A stretch of 14,700 nt of DNA, taken from contig DASPLH010000179.1 of NCBI GenBank assembly GCA_035627675.1, forward strand, positions 1 through 14,700, in the 5' to 3' direction. The DNA is from DASPLH01 sp035627675. GTDB taxonomy: Bacteria > Acidobacteriota > Terriglobia > Terriglobales > Acidobacteriaceae. Below the pieces are notes generated by a model, which had not been told where the DNA came from, made no database searches, and saw only the letters and a list, made by a program, of their open reading frames with translations. Every line of letters starts with the position of its first letter. Within the stretch, counting starts at the first letter, position 1. Shown piece after piece: positions 6,209 through 12,477 of this stretch. A program made the translations under genes and the position numbers.

Positions 6209-6607
6209 TTAGTAAATTTCGCAGAGAATCTCGCCGCCGACGCCTTCCTTGCGCGCCTGCTTGCCGGTCATGACGCCCTTGGGCGTGGTCAGGATGGTGA
6301 TACCCAGACCGCCGAGCACGCGCGGAATCTCGGTCTTGCCGACATACACGCGGCAACCGGGACGCGAAACGCGGCTGACATTCGAGATGGCCGCGGCATT
6401 GTCCGCGCCGTACTTCAGGTACACGCGGATCAGCTTCTTGCCGTCTTCTTCGGTGGCCTTGTAGTTCGCGATGTAGCCCTCTTCCTTGAGGATGCGGGCA
6501 ATCTCCATCTTCAGCTTCGAGGCCGGAACGTCGATCTTCTGATGACGAGCCTTGATGCCGTTACGGATTCTCGTCAGAAAATCTGCCACCGGATCTGTGA
6601 AACTCAT
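6209..6607 (-). CDS. rpsH: 30S ribosomal protein S8
   Basis: This 132-residue primary 16S rRNA-binding protein of the 30S platform also represses the spc operon translationally in E. coli. The N-terminal domain begins MSFTDPVADFLTRIRNG and continues with VPASKLKMEIARILKEEGYI. The C-terminal signature SRPGCRVYVGKTEIPRVLGG and GITILTTPKGVMT followed by GGEILCEIY is complete. The ATG at 6607 has AGGAG 9 nt upstream. Spacers of 202 nt (from rpsN) and 178 nt (to rplF) are unusually long. I did not see a clear copy of the E. coli S8 target near rplE, so autoregulation here is only an analogy. Confidence 0.98.
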   Translation of the reverse strand: MSFTDPVADFLTRIRNGIKARHQKIDVPASKLKMEIARILKEEGYIANYKATEEDGKKLIRVYLKYGADNAAAISNVSRVSRPGCRVYVGKTEIPRVLGGLGITILTTPKGVMTGKQARKEGVGGEILCEIY

Positions 6608-6674
6608 AATCTCTTTCTCCTGATCATCATCGCCCGTTCTCTTTCTCGCGCGCGCTGGCCTGCGCGATTGGATC

Positions 6675-6700
6675 GGTCGTTAGCGGATATCCGAACGACC
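6675..6700. repeat. Hairpin in the rpsN-rpsH spacer
   Basis: GGTCGTT (6675-6681) pairs with AACGACC (6694-6700). Inside lies the self-complementary CGGATATCCG (6684-6693), with AG bulged. The stem totals about 11 bp in a 202-nt spacer. The rest of the spacer shows no gene and no obvious promoter. Confidence 0.65.
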
Positions 6701-6809
6701 TCTCCGTGAAAGAACCTGCGGCGATGTATAGCGTTCGCACCTTTTGGCGCGAAACCTGCCAGCCGTTTGGGTCAGGTCCGGCTCGGCCCCGGTTGGGAGC
6801 TCTGCGCGG

Positions 6810-6995
6810 TTACCAGGACGACTTCGAGACGCCGGGGATCTCCCCGCGCAGCGCAAGTCCACGGAAGCAAAGACGGCAGAGGCCGAACTTCCGCAGGTAG
6901 GCACGCGGGCGCCCGCACAGCTTGCAACGGTTGTGCTGACGCGTGGAGAACTTAGGCTTCTTGTTCGCCTTGGCGATACTGGATGTCTTAGCCAT
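6810..6995 (-). CDS. rpsZ: 30S ribosomal protein S14, zinc-binding (type Z)
   Basis: This 61-residue small-subunit protein of the 30S head has the short zinc-containing form. The four cysteines are seen as CKLC and CRLC separated by 12 residues, in the order RCKLCGRPRAYLRKFGLCRLC. The ending FRGLALRGEIPGVSKSSW is typical of type Z S14. The ATG at 6995 is preferred over one 12 nt upstream (7007). It gives the usual MAKTS start and has AAGGA 5 nt ahead. The gene sits 62 nt after rplE. A perfect 7-bp hairpin (7008-7025) lies just before the ribosome binding site. No cysteine-free paralogue is visible here. The symbol rpsN is also used. Confidence 0.97.
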   Translation of the reverse strand: MAKTSSIAKANKKPKFSTRQHNRCKLCGRPRAYLRKFGLCRLCFRGLALRGEIPGVSKSSW

Positions 6996-7007
6996 CGTTT
7001 CCTTCAT

Positions 7008-7025
7008 GAGCGCGTTCTCGCGCTC
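7008..7025. repeat. Hairpin immediately 5' of the rpsZ ribosome binding site
   Basis: GAGCGCG (7008-7014) and CGCGCTC (7019-7025) are perfect arms with a 4-nt loop that reads AGAA in the mRNA. The stem ends about 3 nt before AAGGA. The arrangement matches the hairpin before rplO. Confidence 0.65.
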
Positions 7026-7057
7026 TGTCTAAATCAGAACTCGTGATTGCCGATGTG

Positions 7058-7705
7058 TTACTGCTGGCGGAACGGCATGCCCATGTTGCGCAGCAGCGAG
7101 CGCGCATGATCGTCGCTCTTTGCCGTGGTAACGATGGTGATGTTCATGCCCTTCTGGCGCTCAACCTTGGCGTAGTCGATCTCCGGGAAGATCAACTGGT
7201 CGCGCAGGCCCAGCGTGTAGTTGCCGCGTCCGTCGAACGACTTGGTGGATACGCCGCGGAAATCACGCACGCGGGGCAGGGCCACGTTCATCAGGCGGTC
7301 GAGGAACTCGTACATGCGGTCGCCGCGCAGGGTGACCATGACGCCGATCGGCATGCCTTCGCGAACCTTGAAGGCCGCGATGGACTTCTTCGCCTTGGTG
7401 ATGACCGGCTTCTGGCCGGTGATCTGCGCCAGTTCGCCGGCGGCGGGGTCGAGCACCTTGGCGTTCTGCGTCGCTTCGCCAACGCCCATGTTGATGACCA
7501 CCTTCTCCAACCTGGGGACGGCCATCACGTTCTTGAGCTCGAACTCCTTCATCAGCGCGGGAACGACTTCCTTCTTGTACTTCTCGCGCAGACGCGCCGA
7601 GGCGGCGTTGTTCAGCTTCGGACGCGCGGCCTTCTGGCCCGGTTCCGGCTTCTCGACGGCCGCCTGCTGCTTCGGCTTCTTGTCGGTCTTTTCCTGCTTT
7701 GCCAT
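7058..7705 (-). CDS. rplE: 50S ribosomal protein L5 with N-terminal extension
   Basis: L5 binds 5S rRNA and forms part of the central protuberance. The conserved body starts near residue 35 with ASARLREKYKKEVVPALMKE. It continues with VPRLEKVVINMGVGEA, GQKPVITKAKKSIAAFKVREG, PIGVMVTLRGDRMYEFLDRL and RDFRGVSTKSFDGRGNYTLG, and ends with GMPF. The body corresponds to the usual length of about 179 residues. The protein here has 215 because of a lysine-, glutamine- and alanine-rich N-terminal stretch. The next in-frame methionine is at residue 52, inside the conserved body, so the extension is real if the gene is intact. The Shine-Dalgarno is weak, with AGGA almost touching the ATG. Confidence 0.96.
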   Translation of the reverse strand: MAKQEKTDKKPKQQAAVEKPEPGQKAARPKLNNAASARLREKYKKEVVPALMKEFELKNVMAVPRLEKVVINMGVGEATQNAKVLDPAAGELAQITGQKPVITKAKKSIAAFKVREGMPIGVMVTLRGDRMYEFLDRLMNVALPRVRDFRGVSTKSFDGRGNYTLGLRDQLIFPEIDYAKVERQKGMNITIVTTAKSDDHARSLLRNMGMPFRQQ

Positions 7706-7770
7706 TCCTGTCTACTTTCTCTCACGGTTTCCGGTTGGCTTTCGCGTACGGGTTCGTGAGGTCTTCAATT

Positions 7771-7784
7771 GGAGCGTCCGCTCC
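7771..7784. repeat. Small hairpin after rplX
   Basis: GGAGC (7771-7775) and GCTCC (7780-7784) form a 5-bp stem with a 4-nt loop, 7 nt after the rplX stop codon in the mRNA. It is short and weakly supported on its own. Confidence 0.4.
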
Positions 7785-7791
7785 GGTTCGT

Positions 7792-8112
7792 TTACTTCTC
7801 GATCTGGCCCTTGCACTTGGCGCAAACGCGAACCTTGTTCTTGCCTTCGCCCTCGTGCCGCACGCGAACCGGACCGCAACCACCGTGGACCAGCATGACG
7901 TTGCTGATCGAGATCTTGCTTTCCTGCTCGGCGATGCCGCCCTTGATCTGCTTCTGCGGGTTCGGACGGACGTTCTTCTTGACCATCCCGACGTGCTCGA
8001 CCAGGATCTTGCTCTTCTCCGGGAACACGCGCAGGACGCGGCCTTCCTTGCCCTTATCGCGGCCGGAGATCACCTTCACGGTGTCGTTCCGGCGAATATC
8101 AACGCTAGCCAT
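7792..8112 (-). CDS. rplX: 50S ribosomal protein L24 with variant zinc-ribbon tail
   Basis: This 106-residue protein initiates large-subunit assembly. The KOW-type N-terminal domain is clear: RRNDTVKVISGRDKGKEGRV (7-26). The hinge KKNVRPNPQKQIKGGI and SKISISNVMLV follow. The C-terminal part resembles the zinc-ribbon form of L24, but the first CXXC pair is replaced by H76-X2-C79. The second pair, C97-X2-C100 (VCAKC), is kept. A Cys3His site is chemically reasonable, but zinc binding is an inference. The ATG at 8112 has AAGG 8 nt upstream. The gap to rplN is 21 nt. Confidence 0.97.
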   Translation of the reverse strand: MASVDIRRNDTVKVISGRDKGKEGRVLRVFPEKSKILVEHVGMVKKNVRPNPQKQIKGGIAEQESKISISNVMLVHGGCGPVRVRHEGEGKNKVRVCAKCKGQIEK

Positions 8113-8133
8113 GTCTTCTACCTTCCTGCGCCC

Positions 8134-8505
8134 TTACAGAACTTCAGGGGCCAGAGAAACGATCTTCAGGAACTTCTTTTCGCGCAGTTCGCGGGCGACC
8201 GGTCCGAAGACGCGGGTGCCGACCGGTTCGCCGGCGGCGTCAATCAGCACGGCGGCGTTCTGGTCAAAACGAATGTAGGTGCCGTCCTTGCGGCGGTGTT
8301 CCTTGCGCGTACGCACGATCACGCACTTCACGACCGTGCCCTTCTTGACGCTGCCGTCGGGCGAGGCTTCCTTGACCGCGGCGGTAACTACGTCGCCGAG
8401 TCCCGCGCTCAGGCCGGTGGAACCGCCGAGCGGCAGGATCATCTGCAGTTTGCGGGCGCCGCTGTTGTCGGCCACCTCGAGCATGCTTCTCATCATCACT
8501 GCCAT
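8134..8505 (-). CDS. rplN: 50S ribosomal protein L14
   Basis: This 123-residue protein at the subunit interface takes part in bridges to 16S rRNA. The signature region SMLEVADNSGARKLQMI (7-23), GDVVTAAVKEA, VVKCVIVRTRKEHRRKDGTYIRFDQNAAVLID and GTRVFGPVARELREK are all present. Length equals the family norm. Several ATG codons occur near the start (MAVMMRSM). The first, at 8505, is supported by AGGAG about 8 nt upstream. It begins the classical spc part of the cluster but lies only 16 nt after rpsQ. This suggests a single transcript for S10 and spc genes here. Confidence 0.98.
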   Translation of the reverse strand: MAVMMRSMLEVADNSGARKLQMILPLGGSTGLSAGLGDVVTAAVKEASPDGSVKKGTVVKCVIVRTRKEHRRKDGTYIRFDQNAAVLIDAAGEPVGTRVFGPVARELREKKFLKIVSLAPEVL

Positions 8506-8521
8506 GACAATCTCTCCTCGA

Positions 8522-8839
8522 CTAGCTCACTTCGCCGGTCTGCGTGATGGCTTCGCCCGGCACGAGCGCCGCGCGCTTCACGATGTCCTTCAACTGCCAG
8601 CGCTTCAGGCGCGACAGCGGACGGGTCTCTTCGATACGGACGTAGTCGCCCGTGCGGGCGGTCTGCTGCTCGTCGTGCGCGTAGAACTTCTTGGTGCGCG
8701 ACACCACGCGGCGGTACAGCGGATGCGACTTCTGGCGGGTCACCTCGACGACGATGGTCTTTGCCATCTTCGTCGATACGACCAGTCCGACCAGCGACTT
8801 GCGTCCGGAGGCGTTCTCGGTCTTCGTCGTCTCAGCCAT
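8522..8839 (-). CDS. rpsQ: 30S ribosomal protein S17
   Basis: This 105-residue primary binder of the 16S rRNA 5' domain has an OB fold. The core GRKSLVGLVVSTKMAKTIVV (12-31), the segment KSHPLYRRVVSRTKKFYAHDE and the closing GDYVRIEETRPLSRLKRWQL match S17. Compared with the E. coli protein (84 residues) it has about 11 extra N-terminal residues and a longer C-terminus, AALVPGEAITQTGEVS. The ATG overlaps the rpmC stop codon by one base (TAATG). GGAG lies upstream, within the rpmC coding end. Translation is therefore probably coupled to L29. Confidence 0.97.
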   Translation of the reverse strand: MAETTKTENASGRKSLVGLVVSTKMAKTIVVEVTRQKSHPLYRRVVSRTKKFYAHDEQQTARTGDYVRIEETRPLSRLKRWQLKDIVKRAALVPGEAITQTGEVS

Positions 8840-9057
8840 TACTTCTTCTCCGTTCCGGTCTTGGCGGTCGCCAGAGCCTTCTCACGCTGGATGGTCTTCA
8901 CGCGAGCGATGTCTTTGCGCAGCCCACGAATCTTCTTCAAGCTTTCGGTCTGTCCCATCTTCATCTGGAACTTCAGCTTGAAGAGCTGATCGTTGAGTTC
9001 GCGCTCCTGATGCTTCAGTTCAGCATCGGTCAGGTTGCGGATCTTTTCCGAATTCAT
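8839..9057 (-). CDS. rpmC: 50S ribosomal protein L29
   Basis: L29 is a 72-residue helical-hairpin protein beside the polypeptide exit tunnel, where it helps dock the signal recognition particle and trigger factor. The sequence starts MNSEKIRNLTDAELKHQERE and continues with NDQLFKLKFQMKMGQTESLKKIRGLRKDIARVKT, the L29 helix pair. A polar lysine-rich tail follows. The stop codon overlaps the rpsQ start. Only a weak purine-rich Shine-Dalgarno (GAAGAG) is close to the ATG, with a GGGGGG run about 12 nt upstream at the base of a hairpin (9073-9097). Confidence 0.96.
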   Translation of the reverse strand: MNSEKIRNLTDAELKHQERELNDQLFKLKFQMKMGQTESLKKIRGLRKDIARVKTIQREKALATAKTGTEKK

Positions 9058-9072
9058 CTCTTCTCTTCACCC

Positions 9073-9133
9073 CCCGGCGGAGCTTTTCGCCGCCGGGCGT
9101 TTGCAATCGGCTCCGCACGTCAATAGTGCGGAG
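9073..9133. repeat. Two perfect hairpins between rplP and rpmC
   Basis: In mRNA order, CTCCGCAC (read from 9133 to 9126) pairs with GTGCGGAG (9118 to 9111), a perfect 8-bp stem with a 7-nt loop. It starts 7 nt after the rplP stop. Then CCCGGCGG (9097 to 9090) pairs with CCGCCGGG (9080 to 9073), again 8 bp, ending next to the purine-rich leader of rpmC. They fill most of the 83-nt spacer. No U-tract is present. Confidence 0.75.
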
Positions 9134-9140
9134 TCCGTGT

Positions 9141-9575
9141 TTACTTCGTCGCGACAGCCGCGTGAATGTTCTCGCGCTGTACGAACTTGGTCACCAGCGG
9201 CAGTTTGTGCGCCGCGAGGCGCATGGCTTCCTGGGCATCGGCCGGCGAGACGCCTTCCATCTCGAACAGCACCTTGCCCGGACGAACCACGCACACCCAA
9301 TGATCCGGAGCTCCCTTGCCCTTGCCCATACGGGTTTCGGCTGGCTTCTTCGTCACCGGCTTGTCGGGGAACAGACGGACCCAGATCTTGCCGCCGCGCT
9401 TCACGAAGCGGGTCATGGCCACACGAGCCGCCTCGATCTGGCGGTCGGTGATCCAGCCCGGCTCCATGACCTTGAGTCCGAAATCTCCGAACGACAGGTC
9501 GGAACCGCGCCACGCCTTGCCAGCCATGCGACCGCGCTGCTGCTTGCGGTACTTAACTTTCTTCGGCATCAACAT
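9141..9575 (-). CDS. rplP: 50S ribosomal protein L16
   Basis: This 144-residue large-subunit protein lies next to the A-site tRNA and contacts 5S and 23S rRNA. The N-terminus MLMPKKVKYRKQQRGRM, the GKAWRGSDLSFGDFGL segment, RQIEAARVAMTR and KIWVRLFPDKPVTKKPAETRMGKGKG are characteristic. VRPGKVLFEMEGV and AAHKLPLVTKFV complete it. The start may be residue 1 (9575) or residue 3 (9569). Neither has a recognisable Shine-Dalgarno. The bases just upstream of the ATG belong to a degenerate heptamer repeat (9579-9606). The gene is 114 nt downstream of rpsC. Confidence 0.97.
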   Translation of the reverse strand: MLMPKKVKYRKQQRGRMAGKAWRGSDLSFGDFGLKVMEPGWITDRQIEAARVAMTRFVKRGGKIWVRLFPDKPVTKKPAETRMGKGKGAPDHWVCVVRPGKVLFEMEGVSPADAQEAMRLAAHKLPLVTKFVQRENIHAAVATK

Positions 9576-9578
9576 AAG

Positions 9579-9606
9579 TAAGTTCTCAGTTCTCGGTCCT
9601 CAGTTC
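9579..9606. repeat. Degenerate 7-nt tandem repeat at the rplP start
   Basis: Four successive heptamers start at 9579, 9586, 9593 and 9600. On the plus strand the consensus is TCAGTTC, with TAAGTTC first and TCGGTCC third. On the mRNA strand the unit reads GAACTGA. The array ends 3 nt before the first rplP ATG, so it occupies the place of the ribosome binding site. It resembles the heptamers at 142-176 in period and in the AGTTY core. Confidence 0.75.
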
Positions 9607-9689
9607 TTCGTGCTGCGACGGAGTGACCGTGATGCTCGCCTTGTGCCGCCGCCGACCGCTTCCGTCCGCGCGACGCTCAGGCGCTGTTC

Positions 9690-10355
9690 TTAGAAATTCG
9701 CCGGCGCAGCCTGCGGCTCGCGCCGCTTCTGCGACAGGATCTCGCCCTTGTACACCCAGGTCTTCACGCCGATGACGCCGTACGTGGTCTTCGCCTCGGC
9801 GAAGCCGTAGTCGATGTCGGCACGAAGCGTGTGCAGCGGAAGGCGCCCCTGGAGGTACCACTCCGAACGGGCGATTTCGTTGCCGTTCAGGCGGCCCGAC
9901 ACGCGGACCTTGATGCCCTTGCAGCCGAAGCGCAGAGCGGAGTCCACCGACTTGCGCATGGCGCGGCGGAAGCCGACGCGCTTCTCGAGCTGCAAGGCAA
10001 TCGACTCGGCCACCAGCTGCGCATCAAGCTCGGGCTTGTGCACTTCCTGGATGTCGATGTAGACCTCGCGGTTCGTGCGCTTTTGGAGGTCCTGCTTGAG
10101 CTTGTCGATCTCGGCGCCCTTGCGGCCGATGATGATGCCCGGGCGGGCCGTGCGGATGATGATGCGCAGCTTGTTGCCCGGACGCTCGATGTCGATGGAG
10201 CTGACGCCCGCCGACTTGAGCTTGTCCTTCAGCTCGTTCTTCAGCTTCACGTCCTCGATGAGGAACTTGTCAAAGTCGCGATCGAGATACCAGCGCGACT
10301 TCCACGGCTTGGTGTAGCCGAGGCGGAATCCATAAGGGTGGACCTTCTGTCCCAT
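9690..10355 (-). CDS. rpsC: 30S ribosomal protein S3
   Basis: This 221-residue protein lies at the mRNA entry pore of the 30S subunit and has helicase-assisting basic surfaces. The N-terminus MGQKVHPYGFRLGYTKPWKS is diagnostic. The type II KH domain carries the GXXG-like loop IIIGRKGAEID (75-85). The C-terminal domain shows GCKGIKVRVSGRLNGNEIAR, SEWYLQGRLPLHTLRADIDY and GVIGVKTWVYKGEIL. The length is near the family norm of about 210-235. GGAG lies about 12 nt upstream of the ATG, a slightly long spacing. The rplV-rpsC gap of 92 nt contains a perfect 7-bp hairpin. Confidence 0.98.
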   Translation of the reverse strand: MGQKVHPYGFRLGYTKPWKSRWYLDRDFDKFLIEDVKLKNELKDKLKSAGVSSIDIERPGNKLRIIIRTARPGIIIGRKGAEIDKLKQDLQKRTNREVYIDIQEVHKPELDAQLVAESIALQLEKRVGFRRAMRKSVDSALRFGCKGIKVRVSGRLNGNEIARSEWYLQGRLPLHTLRADIDYGFAEAKTTYGVIGVKTWVYKGEILSQKRREPQAAPANF

Positions 10356-10422
10356 AGTGCTTCGTCTCTCCGCGACGGCCTACGTGAACCGTGAGGCTTT
10401 TGCGCCGTCGCTTGAATCTTGC

Positions 10423-10442
10423 CCGCCGGCCGGAACCGGCGG
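10423..10442. repeat. Hairpin 5 nt after the rplV stop
   Basis: CCGCCGG (10423-10429) and CCGGCGG (10436-10442) are perfect arms around a 6-nt loop. In the mRNA the stem begins 5 nt after the rplV TAA. No U-tract follows. Confidence 0.65.
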
Positions 10443-10447
10443 CGCGA

Positions 10448-10933
10448 TTATTTCTTCGCGGTCTTCTTAGCCGCAGTCTTCTTCTTGGCCGGTGCCTTCT
10501 TGGCCGCCGTCTTCTTCGCGGCAACCTTCTTCGCCGGAGCCTTGACCGCCGGAGTCGCGTCGCCGTTGCCCGAGGCGGCTACCGCGGACTTCTCAGCCAC
10601 GGCGACCTCGAGGTGCGCCATGCGGCGCTGGTAACGGTAGGCGCGGCCCATCGGAGCCGGACGGATGCGCTTCATGCGCGGGCCTTCGTTGGCGATGGCG
10701 CGGCTGACAATCAGCCGGTCCAGATCGACGTCGTAGCCCTTCTCCTGGCTGAGGTAGTTGGCGTTCTCAACCGCCGAACGCAGCAGCTTCAGGATCGCCG
10801 GCGCAATGCCCTTGTTGGTGAACGCCAAAGTGTTCAGCGCATTTTCGACACGCTGGCCCTTGATCAGATCCAGTACCAGTCGCGCCTTCTGCGGCGACAC
10901 CCGAACGAACCGGGCTTTCGCTGTGAATTCCAT
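10448..10933 (-). CDS. rplV: 50S ribosomal protein L22 with Lys/Ala-rich tail
   Basis: L22 binds 23S rRNA, and its beta-hairpin lines the exit tunnel at the constriction. The body shows FTAKARFVRVSPQKARLVLD, IKGQRVENALNTLAF, KLLRSAVENANY and the hairpin RIRPAPMGRAYRYQRRMAHLEV. Two ATGs lie 6 nt apart. The second (10933) is preferred because GAGG is 9 nt away from it but only 3 nt from the first (10939). The family body ends near residue 113. About 48 more residues form a low-complexity tail of PAKK and AAKK units, similar to histone H1-like tails. Such a tail would be surface-exposed and could bind rRNA. That is an inference. rpsS lies about 20 nt upstream. Confidence 0.95.
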   Translation of the reverse strand: MEFTAKARFVRVSPQKARLVLDLIKGQRVENALNTLAFTNKGIAPAILKLLRSAVENANYLSQEKGYDVDLDRLIVSRAIANEGPRMKRIRPAPMGRAYRYQRRMAHLEVAVAEKSAVAASGNGDATPAVKAPAKKVAAKKTAAKKAPAKKKTAAKKTAKK

Positions 10934-10953
10934 GGTCATCTTCCTCTACGCGC

Positions 10954-11247
10954 TTATCTCGCCGGCTTGGCGGCCGCTTCGGAAGCGGCTTTTACCGAGT
11001 GTCCCTTGAACGTGCGGGTCAGGCTGAACTCGCCCAGCTTGTGGCCCACCATGTTCTCGGAGACGTACACCGGAATGAACTTCTTGCCGTTGTGCACGGC
11101 AAGCGTGTGTCCCACCATCTCGGGAAGGATCGTGGAGCGGCGCGACCAGGTACGCACAACCTTCTTCTCGTTGCGCGTGTTCATCGCCTCGATCTTCTCG
11201 ACCAGGTGCGAATCAACAAACGGACCTTTCTTTGTCGAACGTGCCAT
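10954..11247 (-). CDS. rpsS: 30S ribosomal protein S19
   Basis: This 97-residue protein of the 30S head contacts S13 and the A-site finger. The N-terminus MARSTKKGPFVDSHL, the segment KVVRTWSRRSTILPEMVGHT, then LAVHNGKKFIPVYVSENMVG and HKLGEFSLTRTFKGH form the complete S19 signature. The short C-terminus SVKAASEAAAKPAR is alanine- and lysine-rich. GGAAGG lies 6 nt upstream of the ATG at 11247, and the ATG comes 11 nt after the rplB stop. This part of the S10 operon (rplB-rpsS-rplV) is compact and lacks hairpin spacers. Confidence 0.98.
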   Translation of the reverse strand: MARSTKKGPFVDSHLVEKIEAMNTRNEKKVVRTWSRRSTILPEMVGHTLAVHNGKKFIPVYVSENMVGHKLGEFSLTRTFKGHSVKAASEAAAKPAR

Positions 11248-11258
11248 GTTCTACCTTC

Positions 11259-12083
11259 CTACTTCCCGCGACGCGACACGATGAACTTGTCGGTCCGCTT
11301 GTTGTTACGGGTCTTGTATCCGCGAGTCGGCTGGCCCCACGGGGTCACCGGGTGGCGGCCGCCGGAAGTCTTGCCTTCGCCGCCGCCGTGCGGGTGATCG
11401 ACCGGGTTCATCGTGACACCGCGGTTGACCGGGCGCTTGCCCATCCAGCGCTTGCGGCCGGCCTTGCCGATCGACACGTTCTCGTGATCGGTGTTGCCGA
11501 CCTGGCCGATCGTCGCGCTGCAATCGATCAGCACGCGGCGGGTCTCGCCGGAAGGCAGCTTCAGTAGGGCGTAGTCGCCTTCCTTGGCCACCAGCTGCGC
11601 CTGCGCGCCGGCCGAGCGGGCCATCTGCGCGCCCTTTCCGGGACGCAGCTCGATGTTGTGCACGACCGTGCCGGCCGGGATGTTGCGCAGCGGCAGGGCG
11701 TTTCCGACCAGAATGTCGGCTTCGGGGCCGCTGACGACCTTCGCGCCAACCTGCAGCCCCACCGGGTGCAGGATGTAGCGCTTCTCGCCGTCGGCATACG
11801 CCAGCAGAGCGATGCGAGCCGAGCGGTTCGGATCGTACTCGATCGAGGCGACAGTCGCCGGGATGCCGGCCTTGTCGCGCTTGAAGTCGATGACGCGGAT
11901 CTTGCGCTTGTGTCCGCCGCCACGGTGCCAGATGGTCAGGTCGCCGCTGTTGCGGCGTCCGCCCGTGTTCTTCTTCGGCTCCGTGAGCTTCTTGTACGGC
12001 CGGTTCGTCGTCAGATCGTCGTTGACCAGCGAGGTCTTGAAACGCAGCGTCGGAGTTACCGGTCTGTAAGTCTTGATCGCCAT
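11259..12083 (-). CDS. rplB: 50S ribosomal protein L2
   Basis: This 274-residue, highly conserved protein is needed for subunit association and peptidyl-transferase activity. The N-terminus MAIKTYRPVTPTLRFKT, the basic loop IWHRGGGHKRKIRVIDF and SIEYDPNRSARIALL are typical. The loop NPVDHPHGGGEG contains H230, matching the E. coli His229 noted for peptidyl-transferase function. GGRHPVTPWGQPTRGYKTR and DKFIVSRRG close the protein. Length agrees with the family (about 275). Only a weak purine-rich Shine-Dalgarno precedes the ATG. A 100-nt spacer with one hairpin separates it from rplW. Confidence 0.99.
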   Translation of the reverse strand: MAIKTYRPVTPTLRFKTSLVNDDLTTNRPYKKLTEPKKNTGGRRNSGDLTIWHRGGGHKRKIRVIDFKRDKAGIPATVASIEYDPNRSARIALLAYADGEKRYILHPVGLQVGAKVVSGPEADILVGNALPLRNIPAGTVVHNIELRPGKGAQMARSAGAQAQLVAKEGDYALLKLPSGETRRVLIDCSATIGQVGNTDHENVSIGKAGRKRWMGKRPVNRGVTMNPVDHPHGGGEGKTSGGRHPVTPWGQPTRGYKTRNNKRTDKFIVSRRGK

Positions 12084-12143
12084 AGTTCTTCTCTTCGTGC
12101 CTGCCAGATATTTGCGATTCCGCTTTTCCTGGCCGGCTTCATT

Positions 12144-12165
12144 GGTCGCGCAAACGGCGCGAACC
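12144..12165. repeat. Hairpin in the rplW-rplB spacer
   Basis: GGT and CGCGC (12144-12151) pair with GCGCG and ACC (12157-12161, 12163-12165), with one bulged A and a 5-nt loop. It starts 18 nt after the rplW stop codon in the mRNA. No U-tract is present. Confidence 0.5.
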
Positions 12166-12183
12166 GTTGGGGCTCAGCTACGC

Positions 12184-12477
12184 CTAAACGTTCTCGGCGT
12201 ACTCGGGCATCTTTTCGCCCTCTTTGAGCCGTACGTATGCCTTCTTCCAGTCAGGGCGGTAGCCGGCGAACTTGCCGCGGCGGCGCTCCTTGCCCTGGAA
12301 ATTCGCCGTGCGCACATCAGCGACCTTCACCTTGAAGACCTTCTGCACGGCTTCCTTGATTTCCGTCTTGGTCGCCGCGGCGGCGACTTCGAAGACCAGC
12401 GTCTGCTCGGTCTCCTTCACCCCGAGACCCTTCTCGGTGATGACTGGACGGCGGATGATCTGATAAGCGGATTTCAT
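12184..12477 (-). CDS. rplW: 50S ribosomal protein L23
   Basis: L23 is a 97-residue protein at the tunnel exit that docks trigger factor and the signal recognition particle. Visible marks are the N-terminal YQIIRRPVITEKG (5-17), then QTLVFEVAAAATKTEIKEAV, FKVKVADVRTANFQGKERRR and the YRPDWKKAYVRLKEGEKM ending. The ATG overlaps the rplD stop by one base (TAATG). GGAGG lies 7 nt upstream, inside rplD, so coupling to L4 is likely. Confidence 0.98.
   Translation of the reverse strand: MKSAYQIIRRPVITEKGLGVKETEQTLVFEVAAAATKTEIKEAVQKVFKVKVADVRTANFQGKERRRGKFAGYRPDWKKAYVRLKEGEKMPEYAENV

Noticed and set aside
6810..6995. S14 as the long cysteine-free form
   Set aside because: The protein is short and has the intact CX2C-X12-CX2C set, so it is the zinc type.
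7000..7720. E. coli-type S8 repressor-binding site near rplE
   Set aside because: I could not align the known internal-loop features to this region. The visible 7-bp hairpin lacks them.
7699..8547. Plus-strand frame of 282 codons opposite rplX and rplN
   Set aside because: It spans two real genes and the spacers between them, shows no conserved motif, and is a GC-driven open frame.
10391..11284. Plus-strand frame of 297 codons opposite rplV and rpsS
   Set aside because: It is the antisense shadow of two conserved ribosomal genes. Its Leu/Arg-rich N-terminus mirrors the lysine tail codons of rplV.
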